Origin: Ministeria vibrans ATCC 50519
Lineage: Eukaryota; Opisthokonta; Filasterea
Assembly: GCA_943704425.1 (NCBI GenBank)
Contig: CALSCP010000879.1
Coordinates: 1 to 25,764, forward strand
DNA length: 25,764 bases
Reading direction: 5' to 3'
Made by a program: the position numbers and the translations under genes
Notes under the pieces: generated by a model
What the model was told of the DNA's origin: nothing
What the model saw: only the letters and a program-made list of their open reading frames with translations
Databases searched by the model: none
Shown: in pieces, positions 1-11,200 of the stretch
How the letters are laid out: each line of letters begins with the position of its first letter
Numbering within the stretch: position 1 is the stretch's first letter

Positions 1-3000
1 GACAGAACCAAAAGACGGCCATCCTCAAGACCAAGAAGGTCGCGCACACGCGCGTCGTGCACCACGGTGCGCACATGCTCAAATGAATTCTCGCGACACG
101 CAATGATATGAACGCGTCGCTTTCACGCCACGGCAATGCACGGTCCGTCCAGTAGCTTGGCGCGCGAGGCCACCTGGTCGACCGCGTACTCTGCAAGGCA
201 ATTGATTGCCATATCGTGCAGCTGAAGAGTGCCGTCACACGCAACCGTCACAAAGCGCTGCAAGGGCGCTGGCAACATAACCAGTTCAAGCAACTTCCCG
301 TGAAAAGACGTCTCCCTCTTCACCGGTTGTAAGGTGTCCACGTCGAGCAAACACAGCGCAAAGTGAGCGTCTTGCGCTACCAGACGCGTGGGTTCATCGT
401 CGACCTCAATGAACCCCAGCAAGTTCAAGTACAAGGTATCCTCAACGGTACCTAGGCGAAGTAGCGTGTCCATAGCGCAAACACAAAGGGCATTGTCGCG
501 TTCACCAAATCTTTCAAAACATTCAGACCGCATTGCCATCAGCACCGTCTGTTTGTCCGGCGACACGAGCACGTAACCCACAGGGCCACTCAAAACACGC
601 ACAACGGAGAGAATATCGCCCTCAGGAACACTCACCAAAGCTACAGTGCCATTGGCCAGCCCGCAGAGCGCATGCGCCACTGTCAGAGCCACGCCAGATA
701 TGGTCCAGGGAAAGGTGACCGATAAGGCTCGCGCGTGACGTACCATGTCGTATCCATGAAGATGGCACGCTTTGGACGCAACAAGAAGCTCGGCGGTAGC
801 GGCAAATAAACTACATTGCGCTACCAATGCAGGCAAGTCCTCGTCGACTGACGCACCGACGAGGCGCAACGAACCACTCTCCGCATTGTACACTAAAAAG
901 GCTTCAACGCCCTGCAAAGCAATCACACGCTCACACATGCCAGATGTGGGTACAACTCGCACTTTAGACGCAGTCTCTTGACCAAGGCGGTAGAGCAAAT
1001 CTCTCCAATGCTTGATAAAGCTGCCAGCTCGCCATTGCTGCTGATGTGCAAGTTATCCTCTCCATAACAGTTAGCAGAGACACGAGCAAGGCACACAGGG
1101 GAGTTCGCGCCAAAATCGGCATCACGCGCAAGATGCATGGCAAGCAGACGACTACCAACGTAGAAGAAGGCGCGTGAACCGTGCATCGCAAAGCCAGAGC
1201 ACACTTCCATATCAACCCTATTTACACCGTGGATGACATCGGATATCTTTCGTTCCACCGTGCAATTGACCGTGTCAACCACAAAAGGAACATCTCGAGG
1301 AAAAAAGCACATCACGCGCTCGTTGTCGATAAATGCCGCGAGATAGGGTGCCTGGATGCGGTGCGCAAACTTAGCAGAGGAGATCATGCGGTCGCGTGCG
1401 GCCAAGTGCTGCAGCCAGGCACGCCGAGGCAGCAAACCCGCACCTGATTGACGCAGCACCTGTTGTGCGCCTTCACGAAGCCCGCGGTCGTCGGTCTGAG
1501 AAATTCGAGAGAGCAGCTGAAACGCAAGTGCGGATGCCCGTTGGATCTTGCCATCCCTGGCGATAGACGGTTTTGAAAAACTCCCACCCCCATCCATTGC
1601 TAGATCACGCACCACCACACGCAACTGTGCAGCGCCCGGGTCACTGAGCTGCTCAACGAGCGCCTCGCTCAGAGTCGTAAAGAGCATGTCACAGTAGCCT
1701 ACAAGTGCGCACGCGTGCAACAGCCAGTTGAAATCGAAGAGCAAATCCAAGGCATCCGTTAGCAACTTTGCGCCGATCATATGTCGCGATACGACATGAC
1801 GGTAAAAGTAAAGCGCCACGGAATTGATGGTGGGATTGCGCCACAAGAGATCTTCGGGGTCGGGGTCGAGAACGGGATCGCACAGCAAGGGCGCTTGCGG
1901 CCAGGAGGTGCCGCACCACTTGCGAAGCGCGTCAAACGTCTCTTTGTGGTGCTGTTCGATCGCCTGGTAACCGTTAAAGTGCGCAAAGTCCGCCTGCAGC
2001 TCGTGCAGCGTGTAGTATTCGTCGTTGCTGCACGTGAGCATGGACAAGTCAACGAGAAGACCCGCAATGTGGGACGCATCAAACTCCATCAGCGCAAACT
2101 CATGTTCGGTCGCATGCGCCTGCCAAAGCACACGGAGCAGTTGGCATGGGATGCGCTCGCCCTTAGGAAACACGCACAGCTGCGCGTAGCATGTGCGTAC
2201 ACAGTCGCACAAATCGCGCTTGTCTGCAAGCGCATCAAATGAAACATCCAGCGCCGCACTGATCTGCACGCTAGAGTTGTCGTGGCGATAGTGCGGCTCT
2301 CTGTGCTTAAAGGTGTCAACCCATCGGGGACCAGCCTTGCGCAGACTGGCGACACACGCGCCCCAATCACCCCGCCGCTTTGACACCGAGGCACCCAACA
2401 TGGCAAGAGCCAGTGGCAAGCAGCCGCAGAGCTGCGCGAGTTCGTTGGCGGCTGCCTCTTCAGCAGGTGACATACCCCCCTCCTTGCGCCTCGCAAACTT
2501 GTGCAGCAGAGCCACTGCATCTGGCAGCGCCAGCGACTCGACGCGCTCAACGAAGGCGTCTTCGGGCACAACTTGAGACAGTCGCGTTGTCATGACAAAC
2601 TGCACACAAGGATGGTTGGCAAAGCAGCGCATGAGCGGCGTCAGATCCTTCACGTGCCACACGTTCTCAGCAACAACAAGCAGCCGTGCGCCGTTCCGAG
2701 TGAACCTTGTCGCCGCATGGCGGTTGATCCAGTCGACGAGCCAGTCGAAACGGTCTACAGGCGCACTGCGGCCCCACTTTTTCTCACATTCTGGCTCGAG
2801 TAGCTGCGCTAGGCAAAGCAAGATGTGCGCCATGTTGATAGAAGTCTGTCTCATGCCAAGTTGCACCCACACGACAAGGTCAAAAGCGCTACACACGCGC
2901 GCATGCCGTGCCACCGCCGTCGCGAGCACCGTTTTGCCCACGCCTCCCATCCCCACAAGTGCTGTCACGCGCGGGGCTTCCTCGGCTGCAACGGTAACCA

Positions 3001-3864
3001 CCAACTTGGCGACCTGCTCAGTGATCATGTAGTGTGGCGGAAGCGAGGGCACCTCAAAGTCCGAGATGACGACGGTCCGAGGAGGCGAGCGTGCCTCCCA
3101 CTCGTCCATGCGCACCTTGAGGGCTTCGACCTCGGCCCGCATCACGGCCATCTGCTTCACCACAACCATCGCCTCGTACTCGGCTGCCTTGGCGTCCGCC
3201 TGTGTGAGTCTCGTTGTCGGCAGCGTCTCGAGGAAAGAGCCAACGGTTGCGGCCAAGGGGCCGCCATCTGGAATTTCCTTGAGAAGTGCCTCCAGCGCAC
3301 CGATCCCCTCGGTAAACTCTGGTAGTGCAAGATGCTGGTTGCTTGCGTGTGCCCATACGTTGCGAGCGTCGCGGACGCGCTCAATGAGAGCCCCCGACAG
3401 CGGCGACCCCTTGTAATATTGAAGGAAGGCACACAGACACGTCGCGTCGCTTTGAAACGCGCTGTCGCACGGTTGGGCGACGGACACCTTGACAAACACC
3501 TTGGCAAGCTCCCAGGGTGCGCGCGACCGGTCGCACCATGCGTTGAGATTGCTATTGCAAAAGTTGAGATGCGCGACATTTTTTTTCTGTGTAGTGAAAT
3601 GCACTTCTTCTCCCAGTTTGCAAACTCCTTGCAAAACGGATCCACCTGACTCGGTCGCTTTCCACTCTTGGCCTGCTTCGGCTGCAGGTAATAGCAAGGC
3701 TCATTGTTGATTTTGCTTGGTGCTGGCAACTCAAAGTGTTGGAGCATCTCGTTCGCTGTATCGTCGGCACAGCGGCGGATCATGTCGAGGGAGAGATGAA
3801 GAGCGTGAGAGAACGACAGCCAGCGGGCATAGTCGAGATTCTCGAGGCGAGGTGACAGCTCCAT
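1..3864 (-). CDS. HEPN-like / NB-ARC / beta-propeller STAND ATPase, partial and with three reading-frame lesions (possible pseudogene)
   Basis: Probably an NLR-like signalling ATPase that oligomerises on ligand sensing. I start it at ATG 3864, because from there the frame gives an N-terminal domain similar to that of the NACHT gene at 17791. In order: an HEPN-like module (about 3864-3270) with the signature RNVWAH at 3347-3364; a predicted coiled coil (about 3200-3090); NB-ARC with P-loop GMGGVGKT at 2930-2953, a degenerate kinase-2 (LVVAENVW, within 2651-2683), an MTTR element and CGCLPLAL in place of GLPL; a winged-helix-like stretch with CVFPKGERIP; then beta-propeller-like strands to the window edge. 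Lesions are a frame change in an eight-base A run (3579-3586), a second near 998-1000, and an in-frame TGA at 123-125 followed by about 120 nt of open, propeller-like frame. It is either a decaying gene or one with base-calling errors. The C-terminus lies outside the window. The NB-ARC assignment is firm; the propeller is by pattern only. Confidence 0.8.
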
Positions 3865-4690
3865 CGTAAAAATTTGCTTGGGCGGAGTGATAGAACTGAG
3901 AGGAAAATAGATTTATTTGTGAACGTCGCGAAAAGAAAAAGAAAAACACGTCTTCCTTCGTCGCCCAACCACCATTTTTTTTTATTTTTTGCCCGTGTAA
4001 ACTTCCGATAATGTTCTCAGAAATCAGAATGTGCTGAAAATCACTTTAGGGAATAGGGAGTGGTTTTTGAAAGTGATCGAACTCCTCATGCCGTAGCATC
4101 GACCCCCAATTCACTCAGGCTCAGTTAACAGTCAGTTTCAGTATTAATTTTTAAAAACATTAAAATTTTTCGAATTTCTCCAACAGCAAACCGAAGTAGG
4201 TACAGAAACCACAACACTCAATTACCCATACGCGTGCGCCACGCCCTTTCTCGTCGTGTTTTTATGACGAAAGTCAATTTAGTCAAAATCAGTCGTTCGA
4301 CTTCGCCCGGTGATTGATTTCTCGCTACCGAGCGGCAGGTTCACTCTCTCACTCACTCACTCACTCGCCACGGTGGGGCATCAGATGACAGTGGAACATG
4401 TTTGGGGGTGTTTCGGCGACATTGCACCGTGCTTTTATTTTGTTCAACGATTTTTGGAACACAAAAGAAAAATACGTACTCGTCGTGTTTTTGGCTGCTG
4501 TATGGCTCCAAGAGCTGTCCAATAGTCCATTGTGTTTTTATGACGGTGGTTGCGATAGCGGGGCTTTAGAGGGCCCGGATTGTGTGTGGGAATTTCAGCT
4601 TTTTTTTTCGCTGGGTTCGCTGGGGGTTCTCCAAGAGTTTACTGTTCAATGTTCACTAGGAAAAGGTGCAGGCTGTAGATTCGTTTTGTG

Positions 4691-4820
4691 TGACGGTATA
4701 CACTACCGACTGGAGTTGTGGTGGCGCGCGTTTTTCGTTTGCCAGCTTTTTTTTGAGTTCTGCTTTCTATGCTTTAGTGACGGTATATACGACCCATTGG
4801 GGTTGTGGTAGTGCCGCGCG
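4691..4820. repeat. Imperfect 87-bp-period tandem repeat in intergenic DNA
   Basis: Two copies start with TGACGGTATA at 4691 and 4778. Both continue through GTTGTGGT and a GCGCG block, with scattered differences. A weaker third relative starts with TGACGGTGG at 4541. These look like a decayed minisatellite; no function is apparent. Confidence 0.5.
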
Positions 4821-5137
4821 ATTGGCCGTGCGTATTCCCGTGAGTGATGGAGAGAGGGTGCAAGTGAGTGATGGAGGGGAGAATGGTGCCCACGAAGTGC
4901 CCCTGCCTGAATGCCCACTGTGTTTTTGATGATTCTTTGACGCTTCTTCGGTGCTTCTCCCCGGTCAACGATTTCTTTGTGATCAGTAGCCAATCTCTCC
5001 GTTCTTCAAGTTACAAGGGAAACTTCCAACTACTACTATGATTAACGCACGCATCTCGCTTTCTTTTCGTAGACTGAATTTCCGTGAAAATTCTAATTAA
5101 GTATTGTAAAATCCCCATTCCATTGTTTATAATGAGC

Positions 5138-5140
<3 letters not shown>

Positions 5141-5234
<94 letters not shown>
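5141..5234. repeat. (CT)47 microsatellite immediately upstream of the receptor kinase
   Basis: An uninterrupted CT dinucleotide run of 94 nt ends 51 nt before the chosen ATG of the receptor kinase. It therefore lies in its promoter or 5' UTR. Homopurine-homopyrimidine tracts of this kind can bind GAGA-type factors or form triplex DNA in other eukaryotes; here that is only a possibility. Similar long GA/CT tracts occur in introns at 11757-11834 and 25641-25740. Confidence 0.95.
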
Positions 5235-5236
<2 letters not shown>

Positions 5237-5285
5237 AGGTCCCCTCTTGACCGTTCGAGCGAAATCCGACATCTGGGTCAATCCA

Positions 5286-8200
5286 ATGAGACTTACCTTC
5301 ATCATCTTTGCCCTTGTTATTATGTGGTGTGGGTCCGCGTCCGCAGCCTCGTATCAACGGCCTCTCGCTCGCCCCGCGCGAGCTGCTCCAGACTGCGGCC
5401 CTGGCTCCTACCGATTTACGTCTACTACTTGCCAAGAATGCAAGTACGAAACCCCCAGGGGGAGTTTACACCCGGATATTCTCACTTTTTTTTTCTGGGA
5501 TTCTCAGAACTTGTACCTGTGGAAGGGTTTGGTGGAGTGGAACCGAGCAATGTACTGATTGTGAGCAGTGTGGTTGCGAACATTACTTCATCTGCCAATC
5601 GTATGACCCCTTTCCTTCCATGGGTCACGCTGAACTCCCACTGAACTTATCTTTTTTTTTTTTGGAAAGATGCCAGGCAGGAAGGTATAGTGACACGACA
5701 GGCAACACCGAATGCAAGACGTGTGGCACTGGTCGCTACTCGACAGGCGGAACAAATGCTGACGTTTGCCTTGAATGTGGCGAGGACGCTTTCTCGGCAG
5801 AAGCTGCTTCAGCATGCACTCAATGTCCCTCCGGCAAATACACAAACGGAGTTAAAACGGCCGAAGCATGCTCGTAAGTTCAACACCTTTGACACCTTAT
5901 GCGCACATATATATAAATTATATATATATATCTTCAATTCTCTTTTTGGTTCTTTCTCTTCCCAGCAGTAATTGTCCTTTCGGCACTTATGCCTCGACAA
6001 GCACATGTCTTAACGCCAATGATGAGTGTTCCTCAAGCCCGTGTTGGAACGGCGGTTCGTGTGCCGACGGAACAAACGGATACACTTGCACTTGCGTTCT
6101 AGGTTTCATTGGCACTCACTGTGAGACGAACATTGACTTTTGCGCATCGAGTCCTTGCATGAACCTTGCCACTTGTGTCAACTCGGCCAACCTATTCACG
6201 TGTCTCTGTCTTCACGGGTTTACTGGCACCCAGTGCGACCAACTTGACCTGTGTGCTTCGTCGCCCTGCGCCAATGGCGGCCTGTGCGCCAGCTCGGCCG
6301 GTGCGTTTGTATGCACATGTTCTTCGGGCTACACTGGTGTCACCTGTGAGATGGACAAGGACGAGTGTGCCTCATCGCCGTGTGAGAATGGTGGGACATG
6401 CACTGATAGTGTGAATGGATTCACATGCACATGCTCGCCCGGCTTCTCCAGCGTCTCCTGCGCGACCGACATTGACGAGTGTACCTCGACGCCGTGCCAG
6501 AACGGCGCGACGTGCCTTGACAATGTGAATGGGTACGGCTGCGTCTGTGCCGCAGGCTTCACGGGTGTGGTGTGTGCCTTTGAGCTCGACGAGTGCGTCT
6601 CGTCGCCATGCTTGAATGGGGCCACTTGTATGGATATTATTGCGGGATATACGTGCAATTGTGCAAACGGATATACGGGCAGAGTATGCGACAACAACAT
6701 TGATGAGTGCGAGTCGAGTCCTTGTTTGCATGGAGCCACCTGCAACAACAACCATGACCATTTTGCATGTACGTGCGCGAGTGGCTACACCGGTGTGCAG
6801 TGTGAGTTTGATGTAGACGAGTGTTTGTCGAGCCCGTGCGAGAACGGCGCAACGTGTATTGATAATGTTGACAATTTTTTATGTGCGTGTTCACCGGGGT
6901 ACAGTGGCAACCTTTGTCAGGTCGATGCCGATGAGTGTTTGTCGAGTCCATGCACGAACGGGGCCACATGCGAGAACGCTGCCGGTCGCTTTGTCTGCCA
7001 CTGCGCGTCGGGGTTCACAGGAGTTCTCTGCGAGGCGAATGTGAACGAGTGTGAATCAAGCCCGTGCTCGAACGGTGCAATCTGTGCCGACAATATGGAC
7101 GGATTCACTTGCATTTGTGCGCCTGGCTACACGGGTGTCAACTGCGAGTCGGACAATGACGAGTGCGCATCGAGCCCGTGCTCAAACGGTGCGCCGTGCA
7201 CTGACAATGTGGGAGGCTTCACATGCTCCTGCGCCTCGGGTTTTGTCGGCATCAACTGCGAGACCAATATGGACGAGTGTCTCTCTTTGCCGTGCTTCAA
7301 CGGTGCCACATGCAACGACAATGTGGACGCGTTTGAATGTGTGTGCGCCTCGGGCTACACGGGCGTCCACTGCGAGTATGACGTCGACGAGTGTGCTTCG
7401 TCTCCGTGTACACACGGCGGAATATGCAGTGATACTCTCGATGACTACACTTGCGCTTGTCCTATTGGCTTCACAGGTCGCGATTGTGAGACCGACATCG
7501 ACGAGTGCACATCGAACCCGTGCTGGAACGGTGCCACTTGCGTTGACCAAGTCGATGGCTACTAGTGCATGTGTCCCCAAGGCTACACTGGCACTCTTTG
7601 CGAGTCGGACATGGACGAGTGTCTATCATCACCCTGCTCCAACGGTGGCTCCTGTGCCGATACGCCTGGTGTGTTTGTTTGCACCTGCGCTTCTGGTTTT
7701 TTTGGTGTGCAGTGTGAGGCAGACACGGACGAGTGCGCGTCATCACCGTGTGTAAATGCGATCACATGCATCAACGTCGAAGAAAATGCCTTTATTTGTC
7801 AATGTGTTGCAGGATACACTGGCGTTCACTGCGAGTCTGATATTGACGAGTGTGCTTCGAGTCCGTGCATTAATGGTGGAACTTGCTTGCAAACTGGAAA
7901 CAGTTTCTCGTGTGCGTGTTCCGGTGGATATGTGGGTGTGCAGTGCGAGAGCGATTTCGATGAGTGTGCGTCATGCCCGTGCTTCAATGACGCCTCTTGT
8001 ACTGACAATGTGGGCGGATTCACGTGTACTTGCCGCTCGGGCCACACAGGCGCCAGTTGTGAGTTGGAGATGGACGAGTGTGCGTCAAGTCCGTGTTCAA
8101 ACGGTGCCACATGCACTGACAATGTGAATGGATTCACTTGTGCGTGTGCGAGAGGTTACACAGGCACCAGCTGCGAGATGGATGTCGATGAGTGTACGTC

Positions 8201-11200
8201 GAGCCCGTGTCAGAATGGTGGGACGTGTACCAATTTAGTTGATGGGTTCAGTTGCATTTGCGTCGTGGGTTATACCGACCAGCTGTGCAGCGAGAACATT
8301 GACGAGTGCTCGTCTGAACCGTGTCGGCAGGGCGCCACCTGTATTGACCATGTGAATGGCTTTTCTTGTGTGTGCATGGCGGGCTTCACGGATACGCAGT
8401 GCAGCACCAACATTGACGAGTGTGATTCGTCACCGTGCCAGAATAGCGGCACATGCGAGGACCATGTCAACATGTACACGTGTTTGTGTGCCGCAGGCTT
8501 CACCGATGCACTGTGCAGTTCGGACATTGACGAGTGTGCCTCTTCGCCGTGTCAGAATGGCGCTTCGTGCACGGAGAACGTAGGATCGTTTACGTGTTTG
8601 TGTGTGACGGGCTTCTTTGGCATGGTGTGCGACTCAATCATTGACGAGTGTGGGTCATCACCGTGTGCGAATGGTTCCACTTGCAATAACATTCAAAACG
8701 GGTTTCAGTGTACGTGTGCATTTGGGTTCAGTGACACGCTGTGCAGCCAGGACATTAATGAGTGTGCGTCATCACCGTGTCAGAATGGTGGCACCTGTAC
8801 CGACGCGGTGGATGGATTCAGCTGCGCGTGTAAGACCGGCTATACTGGCAGTGTGTGTTCGATTGACATTGACGAGTGTGCGTCGTCGCCGTGTGCGACT
8901 GGTTTCACGTGCACCGATGCCATTGCCAATGCGGTGTGTACTGAAGTGGTGTGCTCTGTGATAGTACCGGCGGGTGCTACCTTGCAGGACGGCTCGACGC
9001 CCGTGGGGCCGCTTTCCTTGCCCTACACCCATGCACCATTGCAGTTTGTCTGTGTCTCGGGCTACTCCCTCAATGGGATTGCTGGCGGCGCGCGTTTGTT
9101 TTCCATTGCATGTACTCTCTCTGGTGCACCAAGTGCGTCCACGACCGCGCCGTGCCAACCCGAACGATGTGGTACAGTGCCAGTGCAATCGTTTGCCACG
9201 GCCCGCAACGATTCGAGTGTGTCTGTCGAGGTGGGAGATTCGGTGCTGATTCAGTGCTTATCGGGCTACAGCCTAGACGGCACTGCAGCGGGTGCATCAA
9301 TGTACACGCGGCAGTGCCTGGGTGCGGTCTACTCGGCGGCACAGACGTGTCGGCCTGTCAATTGTGGAGTTCCGTCGAATTCGCTCGTGAACAGCCAGCT
9401 TGTGACCTCGCCGCCGCTTGCTCTGTATTTTGGCCAGTCCATCTCGTACACATGTAATGCAGGCTATTCGACGGACGGCACACGCACTGGCAACACGTCG
9501 CTTGTGGCGACCTGTGGTGCCAATGGGCTGTTCACAACGGAGGAGGTTTTGTGCCAATCGATGCCTTGCACCGTCACGTATCCCACGTATGCCAATGTTG
9601 CCACGCGTCTGCCCGCCCAGGTACGCACCAACGAACGACTCACGTACACGTGCAAGAGCAACTTCACCACCGATGGCAGGCTTCATGGCGCGGCCTCGTT
9701 TTCCTACGAGTGCACTGCAAGCAATACGTTGCAGCTTGCGTTTGGCGAAACCCCTCGATGTGCCAAGGCGTGCGCGACGTCTATTTTGACGAGCCAAGTG
9801 GTTGCAATTTCGACGGGCGGTGTGCTGGAGACGCCCAACGGTACACTAACCATTCGCATTCCAGTCGACTACGCGCGGACACCACAGTTGTTTACCATTG
9901 AGACGTACCCGACATCGTGTCGTGACTCGCCCTCGAGTGGCGCCACGTCGGTCTCCAACTGGTTTCGTCTGCGACCGTCGCCGCGCACGTGGAACAAGCC
10001 GCTGACGGTGACGCTGAAACTGACGGCGGGATCGTTTAGCAGCGCCGACTCTGTTGCCAATTTTTCGATGATTTACGGTGCGGGTGGCGACGACTGGAGC
10101 TTTGTGACGAATCAAGTGGTGAATTTGGTGGCGGGCACTGTGACGGGACAACTGTCGCACTTTAGTACGGTTGCTGCCTTCTCTGGACTGACCAATCCAC
10201 TTGGCTCAAGCGCACCTTCTGGCAGTGGCTTGTCGTCGTCATCTTCGTCTGATGGCGGTGGGATGATTGTGATTGCGGCTGCGGCTGCGGCAGTGGTTGT
10301 CCTTGTTGCCATTGTGGTGGGGGTTGTTGTGTTGCGAAGGCGACGGCAACGCGGCAGACCGAGGCGACTTGATAAGGATTCTGATTTGCGCACGAGGTCG
10401 ACGTTGAGCTTGCGTCACGAGTTTAGCTCGATGGGCGTTGATACTCGTTTGGAGAGCGATGCGAATGACACTCTGAATGGAATGCTGAACACATCGGAGA
10501 TTCACACACTCCAGTTGGAGGTGTTGTCGAGTCGAACGGCGACGCATGATGAAGAGGAGGCGGTACAGACGGTGGACGAGAAGGGTGTACGTGAAAAGGC
10601 TGAACCTGCGTATTACAATGCTGAGACGCTTGCCGAGGCCACGGACCAGCAAGTGGACATTGCGGCGTTGCGGGAGATGTACGGCATGGGAGCGAACGGA
10701 GGTGGTGAAGAGTATGTGAATATGACAGAGCGTGCAGAAGAGGCGGTTTATGGCTCGGTGACTGGGCCCGGATCGGCGGCACCGTCAGAAGCCCACTATG
10801 GCAATGTGCAGGGGCCGCCGAGCGAGGCAGTGTACGACGACCAGCCGATTGCGACGACAACTAGCGCATACAATGAGATTGAGGGACAATCCGAGCTTGA
10901 TGGCGTTTTCGACACACTGCCTGTGCGGAAGAGCGGCAAGAGCGCACACGAGGATGCAGTGTATGTGAACAGTGGGCTGTACGAGTCGGCGGCGGTCGGC
11001 GGTTCTTCTGCGTGGCGGGACAAGAGTGTGTACGCAACCATTGTCGAGACGCACGATGACTATGCGGCCTACGAGGAGCGCGTGCAGCACGAGCCTATTG
11101 AGAATCTGTATGGGACATTTCGACGAACACGACGAGCCACGCGTCGCACGAATCCATTCCGCAACAACACGACCCTCGAGTTGGATGCAGAGGAGACGTT

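Larger units (their letters stand above)
3865..5285. other. Divergent intergenic region between the NB-ARC gene and the receptor kinase
   Basis: About 1.4 kb separates the start of the minus-strand NB-ARC gene from the plus-strand receptor kinase. It is AT-rich near 3950-4200. It has short degenerate repeats around 4250-4880 (TGACGGTATA-type blocks, and GTGAGTGATGGAG twice near 4841 and 4863). It ends in a long CT tract next to the kinase start. An open frame at 4398-4811 has cysteine- and phenylalanine-rich, repeat-derived composition and no recognisable domain, so I do not call it a gene. No tRNA or other RNA gene is evident. Confidence 0.6.

Noticed and set aside
1041-1096. A 56-nt GTGTGC...CATCAG intron that would join the two frames near position 1000
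   Set aside because: The sequence it removes, and the coding frame just after it, read as propeller strands (NLHISSNGELAAL) in the upstream frame. Splicing would replace them with an unrelated peptide.
3587-3645. A 59-nt GT-AG intron that would join the two frames at the start of the NB-ARC gene
   Set aside because: It would remove FCKEFANWEKK...LHR, which aligns with the NACHT protein N-terminus and with remembered CXorf38. The donor GTGGAT is also poor. A homopolymer frameshift is more likely, though RNA data could overturn this.
4398-4811. 137-codon plus-strand open frame in the intergenic region
   Set aside because: Composition is driven by the 87-bp-period repeat and poly-T runs. No domain, no splice partners and no upstream promoter logic are visible.
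6329-6751. Long antisense frames across the EGF array (also 7182-7580 and 8772-9188)
   Set aside because: They recur at the repeat period and are a by-product of the codon pattern of EGF repeats on the other strand.
7563-7565. TAG read as a sense codon by genetic-code reassignment
   Set aside because: The TDO and BRD8-like genes end with TAG at the expected place, so TAG functions as a stop in this genome.
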